From the NCBI GenBank assembly GCA_028277195.1, contig JANQGS010000255.1, positions 1-15,812 on the forward strand: a stretch of 15,812 nucleotides of DNA. The letters run 5' to 3'. This DNA is from Candidatus Gastranaerophilales bacterium. Lineage in GTDB: Bacteria; Cyanobacteriota; Vampirovibrionia; Gastranaerophilales; UBA9971. The number at the start of each line of letters is the position of its first letter. The first letter of the stretch is position 1. A program made the translations under genes and the position numbers. Below are positions 7,230 through 14,343 of the stretch, piece after piece. Below the pieces are notes generated by a model, which had not been told where the DNA came from, ran no database searches, and saw only the letters and a list, made by a program, of their open reading frames with translations.

Positions 7230-7361
7230 ATGAACAACAGAGCAGAAAGAATTACTCTTGGTCAGTTATGGAATAACCAGCCGCCCGCAATTCACTGGTG
7301 TTTTGGTTTTGCGAGCCTGAGTTTCGGGTTTATTTACCTGTTATTGTTTACGATGCTTTAG
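7230..7361 (+). CDS. Small membrane protein of unknown function (43 aa)
   Basis: This 43-codon frame starts MNNRAERITLGQLWNNQPPA and continues into one hydrophobic helix from about residue 24 to the C-terminus (CFGFASLSFGFIYLLLFTML). A polar, Asn-rich N-terminus plus a C-terminal membrane span suggests a single-pass tail-anchored mini-protein. GGAG lies 8 nt upstream of the ATG and a TATAAT box about 40 nt upstream, so expression is plausible. I do not recognise a family. It converges with the 81-residue gene, whose stop lies only 7 nt away. Confidence 0.5.
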   Translation: MNNRAERITLGQLWNNQPPAIHWCFGFASLSFGFIYLLLFTML

Positions 7362-7368
7362 TTTATCT

Positions 7369-7614
7369 TTAGCCAAAAAATACTCTTATTGCGCTTTTTT
7401 TCGTTGCAGCATTTTTGGCTGTAACTTTATTCCAGAACTTTAATGCGGGAATTAAAACTTTTGCAACAATTATTTCGGAAACCCAGTCCCCTCTTGTTGC
7501 CCCATCTCTTAAGTCATGAGCAATTTCAGTGAAAGCATGCCCATTTCTTTTAGCAAAATTACCGGTTTCTTGCGCGAAACCCCTTCCCGCGGCAGCTAAA
7601 GCTCTTATTTGCAT
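7369..7614 (-). CDS. Hypothetical small basic protein (81 aa)
   Basis: This is an 81-residue, Ala- and Lys-rich protein starting MQIRALAAAGRGFAQETGNF. It looks soluble and mostly helical, with a hydrophobic stretch (VSEIIVAKVLIPALKFW) around residues 45-61 and a basic C-terminal tail. AGGAAGA (7619-7625) sits 4 nt upstream of the ATG, a good ribosome binding site. It is divergent from the amidase gene and convergent with the 43-residue ORF. No family or Cys/His motif is recognised. Confidence 0.55.
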   Translation of the reverse strand: MQIRALAAAGRGFAQETGNFAKRNGHAFTEIAHDLRDGATRGDWVSEIIVAKVLIPALKFWNKVTAKNAATKKSAIRVFFG

Positions 7615-7663
7615 AATATCTTCCTATTTATTTTTCCCCTTATATTAATAAAAAACTTTAACC

Positions 7664-7692
7664 TTAAAAAATTGCTATTTAATGCGTATAAT
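7664..7692 (+). promoter_or_regulatory. Promoter of the amidase gene
   Basis: TTAAAA (7664-7669) and a consensus TATAAT (7687-7692) are spaced by 17 nt. The start codon at 7733 is about 40 nt downstream, which leaves room for a short leader with AAGGA. Confidence 0.55.
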
Positions 7693-7732
7693 GTAAATAT
7701 GACAGTTTTAAAACTCTTTTAAGGAAATAACC

Positions 7733-9538
7733 GTGAAAAATATCGGTAAGCTCATTTGTATTGCAATATTTGTATTATTAATCCACATAATGCCCGCAAA
7801 CGCCCTGGAAGTTATTTATCCCAAGGATAACGCCCATATCAACGCATACTCTACTTTTTTTGTGGGGAATACAAACACCGGGGCAAGCCTTAAAATTAAC
7901 AATGAAACCGTAAAAGTCCATCCCGACGGGGGATTTGTACATGTGATAAAATTAAAGCCCGGCGCTAATAACATAAATATAACCTCTTCTTATGAAAATA
8001 CAAATGAAAAAGTAACCCGCACAATCCATACCCCCGAATACGTAAAAACAATCCCGCGATATCCCCTTAAAATAAATGAGAATTCGCTTCAGCCGCGCAA
8101 TTCGGTTATTTACAAACCGGGTGATATACTACAGGTAAGTTTTATGGGCTCAACCGGCAATAAAGCATATTTTTCCATAGGTAAAAAAAGGAAAAATATT
8201 ACAATGTATGAACAGCCGCCTAAATATATACGGACAGGACCGGTCTACGGCAAGGCATCAAAAGGCTCGTCCATTCCGGTAAAAGGAATATACAAGGGCA
8301 CTTACCGGATACAGGAAAAAGACGTATTTAAAAATGAATCCATAACGGTAAAACTCGTCTCCAGCAGGGGAAAAATAAGCCACACGCTGCCTGTAACTGT
8401 TTCAACAATACCTCCCGGGCACCCGCCGGTTATTGCGGTTGTAAAAAACGACCATGCAACCGTAAGGACACATCCCGGAAAAAGCAGGCTTACCCCGCTT
8501 CCCGAGGGTACCAGGCTTAACCTGACCGGCAGGATTGGCGATAATTACAGGTTCAAAATGGGAGAAACCCTGGAAGGCTGGATACATGAAGATGATATAA
8601 CCCTTCTGCCGGAGGGCACCCCGGAATTAGGAAGCGCCATCGACCTTATAGACATAAATTCCGGGAAGGAAAAAATATATTTTAAGATACCACTGAGCCA
8701 AAAACACCCGTTTATTATCGAGCAACCCGTTGCTAACGAGATGTACCTTAAAATATTCGGGGTAAAAGCTGACATAGATTTATTTTCTTATGAAAACAAG
8801 GATGAATTTTTAAAAGAGGTAAAATGGACCCAGGAAACAAAAAATTCAGTTAAAATAAACATTACGGTAAATTCCAGGCAATTCTGGGGATATAAATACT
8901 ATTATGAAGGTGAAAACCTGGTAGTTGAGATAGAAAAACCCCCTGTAATTGACCCTGAAAAACCTCTTAAAGGTATAACAATATGCCTGGACCCCGGCCA
9001 TGGGGGCGAAGAACTCGGAGTAGTAGGGCCTACAGGCATACCGGAAAAACAGGTTAACCTTGAAATTTCTGAAAAATTAAAGGCAATCCTTGAGAAAAGG
9101 GGGGCAAACGTAGTAATGACAAGGACAATAGACGAAGAGGCCGGGCTTTATGAAAGGGTAAAATTCGCGAATTATAATAATGCCCGTATTCTCTTGAGCA
9201 TACACAATAATTCCTTGCCTGACGGGCGGAATCCCTATAAAGAACACGGAACAAGCACTTATTACTATCACTCGCAGTCATTACCACTGGCTAAAACGCT
9301 TCATAAAGCTCTTCTTGAGGATTTACAATTTAAGGATTTCGGGCTGTTCTGGAGCAGTTTTGCGCTGACCCGCCCTGAGGAAACCCTGGCGGTGCTGCTG
9401 GAGCTTGGGTTTATGATAAACCCCGATGAATACAGCCTTCTTACCAATCCCGAGTTCCAGGATAAAATAGCACGCTCAATAGCCCGGGGCCTGGATTATT
9501 TTATGTTTGTGAATTCCGGGGTGGCAGAGTCTAAATAG
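7733..9538 (+). CDS. Exported N-acetylmuramoyl-L-alanine amidase (Amidase_3) with SH3-like and AMIN-like domains
   Basis: This 601-residue enzyme cuts the bond between muramic acid and the stem peptide of peptidoglycan outside the cytoplasm. A signal peptide covers about residues 1-25 (hydrophobic core, then PANA). Residues about 26-230 are beta-rich and of unknown type. An SH3-like segment follows at about 236-292 (ATVRTHPG to GWIHEDD) and an AMIN-like beta domain at about 300-405, ending in GENLVVEIEKPP. The catalytic domain runs from about 413 to the end. Its zinc ligands are His423 (DPGHGGEE), Glu444 (NLEIS) and His491 (SIHNNS), and the catalytic Glu is Glu557 (LLELGF). All are present, so it should be active. 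Translation starts at GTG, with AAGGA about 7 nt upstream. The long N-terminal targeting region suggests recruitment to a septum or envelope structure. Confidence 0.9.
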   Translation: MKNIGKLICIAIFVLLIHIMPANALEVIYPKDNAHINAYSTFFVGNTNTGASLKINNETVKVHPDGGFVHVIKLKPGANNINITSSYENTNEKVTRTIHTPEYVKTIPRYPLKINENSLQPRNSVIYKPGDILQVSFMGSTGNKAYFSIGKKRKNITMYEQPPKYIRTGPVYGKASKGSSIPVKGIYKGTYRIQEKDVFKNESITVKLVSSRGKISHTLPVTVSTIPPGHPPVIAVVKNDHATVRTHPGKSRLTPLPEGTRLNLTGRIGDNYRFKMGETLEGWIHEDDITLLPEGTPELGSAIDLIDINSGKEKIYFKIPLSQKHPFIIEQPVANEMYLKIFGVKADIDLFSYENKDEFLKEVKWTQETKNSVKINITVNSRQFWGYKYYYEGENLVVEIEKPPVIDPEKPLKGITICLDPGHGGEELGVVGPTGIPEKQVNLEISEKLKAILEKRGANVVMTRTIDEEAGLYERVKFANYNNARILLSIHNNSLPDGRNPYKEHGTSTYYYHSQSLPLAKTLHKALLEDLQFKDFGLFWSSFALTRPEETLAVLLELGFMINPDEYSLLTNPEFQDKIARSIARGLDYFMFVNSGVAESK

Positions 9539-9552
9539 AAAGCTGTTATATC

Positions 9553-9581
9553 TTGTCCAAAACGTCGATTTTATGGATAAT
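9553..9581 (+). promoter_or_regulatory. Possible promoter of the MglA-like/kinase operon
   Basis: TTGTCC (9553-9558) and GATAAT (9576-9581) are separated by 17 nt, with 4 of 6 and 5 of 6 consensus matches. They lie in the 78-nt gap between the amidase and the GTPase gene. Confidence 0.45.
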
Positions 9582-9616
9582 TAAAATAAATCAGTTTTGA
9601 TGAGAGATTTTATATT

Positions 9617-10195
9617 TTGGTTCTGGTAAATTATGCTGAAAAAAAACTGACCTGCAAAATAGTCTACTATGGGTCAGGAGAGAGCGGTAAAACAAGCAAT
9701 CTTCTATATATCTACAATACGCTTGATTCCGCAATCAGGTCGGATATGACATGCCTTGAGGGGTTAAATGAAAGAACCCTGTTTTTTGATTTTTTGTCAA
9801 TAAACCTCGGGGACATTAAGGGTTTTAACACCACTTTCAGCCTCTATACAACTCCCGGGCAAATGGAGTATAATGCTGCCAGGAAAATTATCCTGAACGG
9901 GGTTGACGGCATTATTTTCGTTGCCGACTCATCTGTTGAAAAACGGGAGGAAAATATAAGAAGTTTCAATAATATGATGGAAAATTTTAAGGAATTTAAC
10001 CTCAGTACCGAAAATATACCGGTGGTTTTGCAGTATAATAAAAGAGACCTCCCCGGCGTACTCAGCTATGAAGAGCTGGAAAATGACCTCAATAAAGCGG
10101 GTTTCCCGAGTTTTGAGGCTGTGGCGATTGAGGGCAGGGGTGTGTTTGCCGCCTTAAAATCAGTCAGTAACACCATTCTGGCTAATTTACAGTAA
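9617..10195 (+). CDS. MglA-like small Ras-family GTPase
   Basis: This 192-residue cytoplasmic GTPase belongs to the MglA group, which controls front-rear polarity, motility or the position of envelope machines in bacteria. The P-loop is GSGESGKT (19-26). TPGQ (79-82) is the G3 motif typical of MglA, followed by NAARKIILNGVDGIIFVADSS, which closely resembles known MglA proteins in character. NKRD (141-144) is the G4 motif that selects guanine. The start is TTG: the resulting MVLVNYAEKKLTCKIVYYG aligns with the usual MglA N-terminus, and a weak GAGAG lies 10-11 nt upstream. The usual GTPase-activating partner MglB (roadblock fold) is not beside it. A membrane histidine kinase follows after 24 nt, so the two are probably co-transcribed. 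Confidence 0.87.
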   Translation: MVLVNYAEKKLTCKIVYYGSGESGKTSNLLYIYNTLDSAIRSDMTCLEGLNERTLFFDFLSINLGDIKGFNTTFSLYTTPGQMEYNAARKIILNGVDGIIFVADSSVEKREENIRSFNNMMENFKEFNLSTENIPVVLQYNKRDLPGVLSYEELENDLNKAGFPSFEAVAIEGRGVFAALKSVSNTILANLQ

Positions 10196-10219
10196 GCCGC
10201 TGTTAAAAGGAAACCATAA

Positions 10220-12082
10220 ATGAGCAACCTGCTGAAATTCATAGACAAACAGGAAGAAAATAATTTTTTGAGCCTTAATTCGCAAAACAAGCTCATTGTT
10301 TTCGGCTCACTGTTGAGTTCGGTTTTAATAGTACTGACCGCCTGGATGGTCATCAGCAATACACAAAAAACCATACTCCAGAGTTACCACGACTTTGGGA
10401 GCATGCTGGCTAAAACCCTTGCGGTTAACGGTGCAGAGCTTATAAAAGACTTTGAGGACGAAGACAACCGCCTGAAACTCGAAAAATACTCCCAAAACGT
10501 GATAACCAGCAGTGAAGATATAGCATACCTCGTTTACAGGAATAAATACGGCGATATATTATACTCAAATAAACCGCTCTCCGGGGATATCCCGGCTGTG
10601 GAAATCAGCCATCCCCTTACAGTGCCGGCAGAAGGACAAAAAGAAATAACAGGCTCAATCCAGCTGGGACTTACAGGCCATACAATGAACATTGTAGGCA
10701 GGGCCACAAGAACACTCATGATTGTTATTTTCAGCATAGCCTGGATTTTGTCGATTGCCGCGGTGTTTATCAACACCCTGCTTATGACCAGGCAGATAAA
10801 GCTGCTGGCGGATGGGGTAAAAAGGATTTCCTCGGGGGAATTCGGGTATAAAATTAAATCAAGGGACTTATGGGGAGACATTAAACAGCTTTTTGAATCC
10901 TTTAATAATATGTCAGTAAAGCTAAGGAGGTATGAGGAAAAGAATATTGACCAGCTAACCTATGAAAGGAACAAGCTCGAAGCCGTATTAATGAGTATTG
11001 CAAACGGGGTTATAGTTTGTGACAGGGCTGATACTGTTATACTGGCAAATAATGCGGCGGTTGAAATGCTCGAAACCGGGATAAAAGAGCTGTTATCAAC
11101 GAAAATAACAGATTATTACGACTCAAACGGCGAGCTATGCTTTGTCTCCAACGTAAAAGAGTTTAAGGACACACCTTATGAGGATTTAAAATCCAAAAAC
11201 CTGGAATGCCAGATACAGGTTGACAGAAAAATATTGCGAACCATAATCTCACCCCTGTACACACTAAACGATGAATACCTGGGCTATGTTATCGTAATGC
11301 GTGATATAACCAGCGAATCAGAGCTCAACAGGATTAAGAACACCTTTATTTCTAACGTAAGCCACGAATTGAGAACCCCGGTAACGGTTATCAGGAGCTA
11401 TATAGACACTCTTTACAATTATGAAAAAGAGTTTGACGAAAAGACAAAGAGGGAGTTTTTATCGGTAATTAACCGGGAATCAGACAGGCTAAACCGTATG
11501 GTCAATGATATCCTTGACTTTTCACGTCTTGAATCCCCAAATATTAACCTGGAAAAAGCTCTTTGTGATATATGCACTGTTTTAGAGCCCACAGTCAACT
11601 CAATGAAGGTCATCGCAGAGGAAAAAAACATTACATTTTCAATAATTACAGAGCCTGAGCTTCCGCAGGTGATGATAAACCCGGAGAGCATAGAGAGGGC
11701 CTTAAAAAACCTTTTATGTAACGCTGTAAAGTATTCCTACCCTGACGGCAGGGTAAAGATAAGGGCAGAAATCGACAGAACAGGCGACTACTTACAGGTT
11801 TCAGTCGAGGACAACGGGGTTGGCATACCCGATGAGCACCTGGATAAAATATTTGAGCGGTTTTACAGGGTCGAAAACAGGGTACATTCCGTAAAAGGTA
11901 CGGGATTGGGGCTGCACCTGGTTAAAATTACAATAGAAAAACACCATGGAGGAGAGGTTTTTGTAGAAAGCACTCCCGGGCATGGCAGCACCTTCGGGTT
12001 TAAGTTGCCGCTGGAAAAGGAACAGGAAGGAGTAATATCCGACAAGCCGACATATGAAAGCAGCAATACTGAGAAAAGGTGA
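10220..12082 (+). CDS. Membrane sensor histidine kinase (TM-TM-HAMP-PAS-HisKA-HATPase), WalK/NblS-like
   Basis: This 620-residue kinase has membrane segments at about 24-46 and 166-188 enclosing an extracytoplasmic sensor region of about 120 residues. A HAMP linker follows (about 189-242), then a PAS domain (about 252-365), then HisKA with the phospho-acceptor His382 (NVSHELRTPVTVIRS). The ATPase domain has the N-box (Asn501, NLLCNAVKYS), DNGVGIPDEHLDKIFERFYR and GTGLGLHLVK. All catalytic motifs are intact. The domain order and length match WalK of Firmicutes and NblS/Hik33 of cyanobacteria, which control cell-wall or stress genes. This is resemblance by architecture, not shown orthology. No response regulator is adjacent. 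AAGGA lies about 8 nt before the ATG. It sits 24 nt behind the MglA-like gene and overlaps the next gene by 29 nt, so the three genes are probably one operon. Confidence 0.9.
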   Translation: MSNLLKFIDKQEENNFLSLNSQNKLIVFGSLLSSVLIVLTAWMVISNTQKTILQSYHDFGSMLAKTLAVNGAELIKDFEDEDNRLKLEKYSQNVITSSEDIAYLVYRNKYGDILYSNKPLSGDIPAVEISHPLTVPAEGQKEITGSIQLGLTGHTMNIVGRATRTLMIVIFSIAWILSIAAVFINTLLMTRQIKLLADGVKRISSGEFGYKIKSRDLWGDIKQLFESFNNMSVKLRRYEEKNIDQLTYERNKLEAVLMSIANGVIVCDRADTVILANNAAVEMLETGIKELLSTKITDYYDSNGELCFVSNVKEFKDTPYEDLKSKNLECQIQVDRKILRTIISPLYTLNDEYLGYVIVMRDITSESELNRIKNTFISNVSHELRTPVTVIRSYIDTLYNYEKEFDEKTKREFLSVINRESDRLNRMVNDILDFSRLESPNINLEKALCDICTVLEPTVNSMKVIAEEKNITFSIITEPELPQVMINPESIERALKNLLCNAVKYSYPDGRVKIRAEIDRTGDYLQVSVEDNGVGIPDEHLDKIFERFYRVENRVHSVKGTGLGLHLVKITIEKHHGGEVFVESTPGHGSTFGFKLPLEKEQEGVISDKPTYESSNTEKR

Positions 12083-13040
12083 TAAACCCCTTGTAATAGA
12101 AGATATTCCAGTACCCGGGCTCAATGACGGCGAGGTACTGGTCAGGGTGGCAGCCTGTGGGGTGTGTCATACTGACCTGCACTATATTGACCACGGCGTG
12201 CCAACTTTTAAAAAGCCGCCCATAACCCTGGGCCATGAGGCATCAGGCATAGTAATAACAGGGGGCGAAAGGCTAAAGCCCGGGAACAGGGTTCTTATTC
12301 CCCCTGTATTTAGTTGCGGGGAGTGTGAATTTTGCCTTACGGGGAGGGAAAACATTTGCAAAAATATGCTAATGCTCGGAAATTCAATGAACGGGGCATT
12401 TGCGCAGTTCGTTAAAGTCCCGGAAAAGGACGTTTTGTTGATGCCCGATGAAATACCGCTTGAAGAAGGCTGCATCATAGCTGACGCAATATCAACCCCC
12501 TATCATGCGGTTATTAACCGGGCAAAAGTACAGCCAACAGATAGGGTAATAGTTTTCGGGTGCGGCGGGGTAGGTATAAACGTTGTGCAGGTTGCGGCCT
12601 TGACCGGGGCAGAAGTTACTGCCTGCGATATTGACCGGGAAAAAATGGAAATAGCGCTTGAACTCGGGGCTAAATATGCGCTCAACCCTTCTGAGGTAAG
12701 AGAAAAATATGATGTTGCCTTTGAGGTTGCAGGAAGGCCGGAAACTATTGAAGCCGCGTTTAAAACCCTGGCAAAGGCGGGCAGGTTGTGCATTATAGGT
12801 TACACAAACAGGGACATAACAATAAATCCCTCAAAAATAATGTTTCTTGAGCAGGAAATAATCGGTTCTATCGGTTGCAAAACAGACGATTACCCGGAAA
12901 TATTCAGGCTTGTTATTGACGGTAGCATAAAATTGGACAGGTTAATTTCAAATAAATATTCTATTGAAGATATTAACATAGCGCTGGACGAACTAAGAGG
13001 GGGGAAGGTGCTGCGTAATATTATATTGCCTAATTTTTAA
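12054..13040 (+). CDS. Zinc-dependent medium-chain alcohol dehydrogenase
   Basis: This 328-residue oxidoreductase of the MDR superfamily interconverts an alcohol and a ketone or aldehyde with NAD(H). Catalytic zinc residues are Cys38 (GVCHTDLH) and His61-Glu62 (GHEASG). The third position may be Asp144 (ADAISTPYHAV), as in some ring-hydroxyacyl-CoA dehydrogenases, rather than the usual Cys. The structural zinc Cys quartet is Cys88, Cys91, Cys94 and Cys102 (CGECEFC). The Rossmann motif is GCGGVG (169-174), and Asp192 at the end of the second strand favours NAD over NADP. The length is slightly short for the family (usually 340-350). MKAAIL is the normal family start; it lies inside the kinase gene in another frame, giving a 29-nt overlap. 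The substrate is unknown. Confidence 0.9.
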   Translation: MKAAILRKGDKPLVIEDIPVPGLNDGEVLVRVAACGVCHTDLHYIDHGVPTFKKPPITLGHEASGIVITGGERLKPGNRVLIPPVFSCGECEFCLTGRENICKNMLMLGNSMNGAFAQFVKVPEKDVLLMPDEIPLEEGCIIADAISTPYHAVINRAKVQPTDRVIVFGCGGVGINVVQVAALTGAEVTACDIDREKMEIALELGAKYALNPSEVREKYDVAFEVAGRPETIEAAFKTLAKAGRLCIIGYTNRDITINPSKIMFLEQEIIGSIGCKTDDYPEIFRLVIDGSIKLDRLISNKYSIEDINIALDELRGGKVLRNIILPNF

Positions 13041-13042
13041 TT

Positions 13043-13089
13043 TTGAAAAAGGAGGAAATATAGACATCTTTCCCATTTCATCCTTTCAA
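13043..13089 (+). other. Hairpin with a buried Shine-Dalgarno-like AAGGAGG and no start codon
   Basis: Left arm 13043-13059 pairs with right arm 13075-13089 over about 14 bp, with a 2-nt bulge and one mismatch, around a 15-nt loop. The left arm contains AAGGAGG, but no ATG, GTG or TTG follows at a usable distance. It starts 3 nt after the dehydrogenase stop and may stabilise or end that mRNA. No U-run follows. A second hairpin of 6 bp (13096-13101 with 13112-13117) lies just downstream. Confidence 0.45.
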
Positions 13090-13156
13090 TTTAAGTATGG
13101 CTTGCATTCAGGCCATAATCAAGTAAAATCAGAGTAAAGAACACAATACTTATCAG

Positions 13157-13185
13157 TTGATTTAACGGCTGTTTAATGGCATAAT
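13157..13185 (+). promoter_or_regulatory. Promoter of the fic gene
   Basis: TTGATT (13157-13162) and CATAAT (13180-13185) are spaced by exactly 17 nt, and the -10 differs from consensus at one base. The start codon at 13221 lies about 35 nt downstream, with no clear ribosome binding site. Confidence 0.6.
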
Positions 13186-13231
13186 AACGGCAGGTTAATG
13201 ACATAAAATTAGTTAATAATATGCCGTTAAA
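13161..13231. repeat. Direct repeats of 22-nt period plus inverted copy over the fic promoter and start
   Basis: Two 20-nt copies, 13164-13183 and 13186-13205, agree at 17 of 20 bases (AACGGC, then TTAATG, then CATA) with a 22-nt period, about two helix turns. A 9-bp inverted match joins TTTAACGGC (13161-13169) to GCCGTTAAA (13223-13231) inside the first codons of fic. The first copy covers the -10 box. This layout suggests an operator bound by a dimeric or multimeric regulator. Confidence 0.5.
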
Positions 13232-14306
13232 TTTTTTACCAAACTATCAAATAACTACAAAAATTGCTAATGCCTTAATAAGGATTGAACAAATTAAAGA
13301 AGGAATAAAAGGCTTGCCAATAACGCCTTCTGTTTTAGCAAGCCTGCGTGAAAGCGCAAAATTATACTCTACCCATTATTCTACTCTTATAGAAGGTAAC
13401 AGGCTTTCAGAAAAAGATGTTCAGGAAGTTATTAAGGAGAATAAAAGCTTTACGGGAAGAGAAAGAGATGAAAATGAAGTAAAGGGATATTATGCAGCTA
13501 TTGCTGAAGTTGAAAAAATGGCTGCAAAAAATCAACAATTAACTGAAAAACAGATACAAAAAATTCATGCCCTTGTTTCATCAAATGGCTCAATAAAAGT
13601 TAAACCTACCCCCTATAGAGATGCACAAAATGTTATAAAGGATAGTTTGACCGGCAGAATTGTTTATATGCCTCCTGAGGCAAATGATGTGCCTGTGTTA
13701 ATGAAAACGTTGGTTCGCTGGATAAATACAAATAAAGATGAAGTTCCCTGCCCTATTATTGCAGCTATAACACATTATCAGTTTGCTACAATCCATCCTT
13801 ACCATGATGGCAACGGTAGAACAGCAAGGCTTTTAACAACTCTTATTCTTCATTTAGGGGGCTATGATTTGAAAGGCTTATATTCACTGGAGGAATATTA
13901 TGTTAAAGACCTTTCCGCTTATTACGACGCAATTTCTATTGGACCTTCTCATAATTATTATATGGGCCGAGCAGAAGCCGATATTACAAAGTGGATTGAA
14001 TATTTTATAATTGGAATGGCAGAAGCATTCGAAAAAGTAGAAAAACATTCCCTTAAAGCTTCAGAGGATTTTGAACCAGACCAATCCCCATTGTTAAAAC
14101 AACTTGACCCAAAGCAGAGAAAAATTTTAGCCTTGTTTAAACGGCAGGAATTTATTACAAGTAATGATGTAGCCTTGTTCTTTAACTTTTCACAAAGGTC
14201 TGCAAGACAATTAACTTTAAATTGGCATCGGGAAGGTTTTCTGAAAGTAGTAAACCCCTCTAAAAAAGCAAGAAAATACAAGCTGGCTGAAGAATATAAA
14301 CTATAA
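13221..14306 (+). CDS. Fic-domain AMP-transferase-type protein with N-terminal inhibitory helix and C-terminal winged helix
   Basis: This 361-residue Fic protein probably transfers a nucleotide group, classically AMP from ATP, onto a protein hydroxyl. The catalytic motif HPYHDGNGRTAR (192-203) is complete, with His192, Asp196 and Arg200. The flap region is IVYMPPEAND (147-156). The inhibitory motif STLIEG (54-59, with Glu58) lies upstream in the same chain, so it is a class II Fic enzyme kept inactive by its own helix. The C-terminal residues about 298-355 look like a winged helix (SNDVALFFNFSQRSARQLTL), which could bind DNA, including its own promoter repeats. The gene is visibly more AT-rich than the genes before it and has its own promoter, consistent with horizontal gain. 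It has no ribosome binding site I can see. The target protein is unknown. Confidence 0.9.
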   Translation: MPLNFLPNYQITTKIANALIRIEQIKEGIKGLPITPSVLASLRESAKLYSTHYSTLIEGNRLSEKDVQEVIKENKSFTGRERDENEVKGYYAAIAEVEKMAAKNQQLTEKQIQKIHALVSSNGSIKVKPTPYRDAQNVIKDSLTGRIVYMPPEANDVPVLMKTLVRWINTNKDEVPCPIIAAITHYQFATIHPYHDGNGRTARLLTTLILHLGGYDLKGLYSLEEYYVKDLSAYYDAISIGPSHNYYMGRAEADITKWIEYFIIGMAEAFEKVEKHSLKASEDFEPDQSPLLKQLDPKQRKILALFKRQEFITSNDVALFFNFSQRSARQLTLNWHREGFLKVVNPSKKARKYKLAEEYKL

Positions 14307-14343
14307 ACCTGCTTCCCCCTGCTTCCCAATTTTTAAGTATAAA

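Noticed and set aside
13051..13061. AAGGAGG as the ribosome binding site of a small gene
   Set aside because: No ATG, GTG or TTG follows at normal spacing, and nearby frames close within about ten codons.
14307..14343. Bidirectional terminator between fic and the TPR/protease gene
   Set aside because: The 37-nt gap has a T-run but no convincing hairpin.
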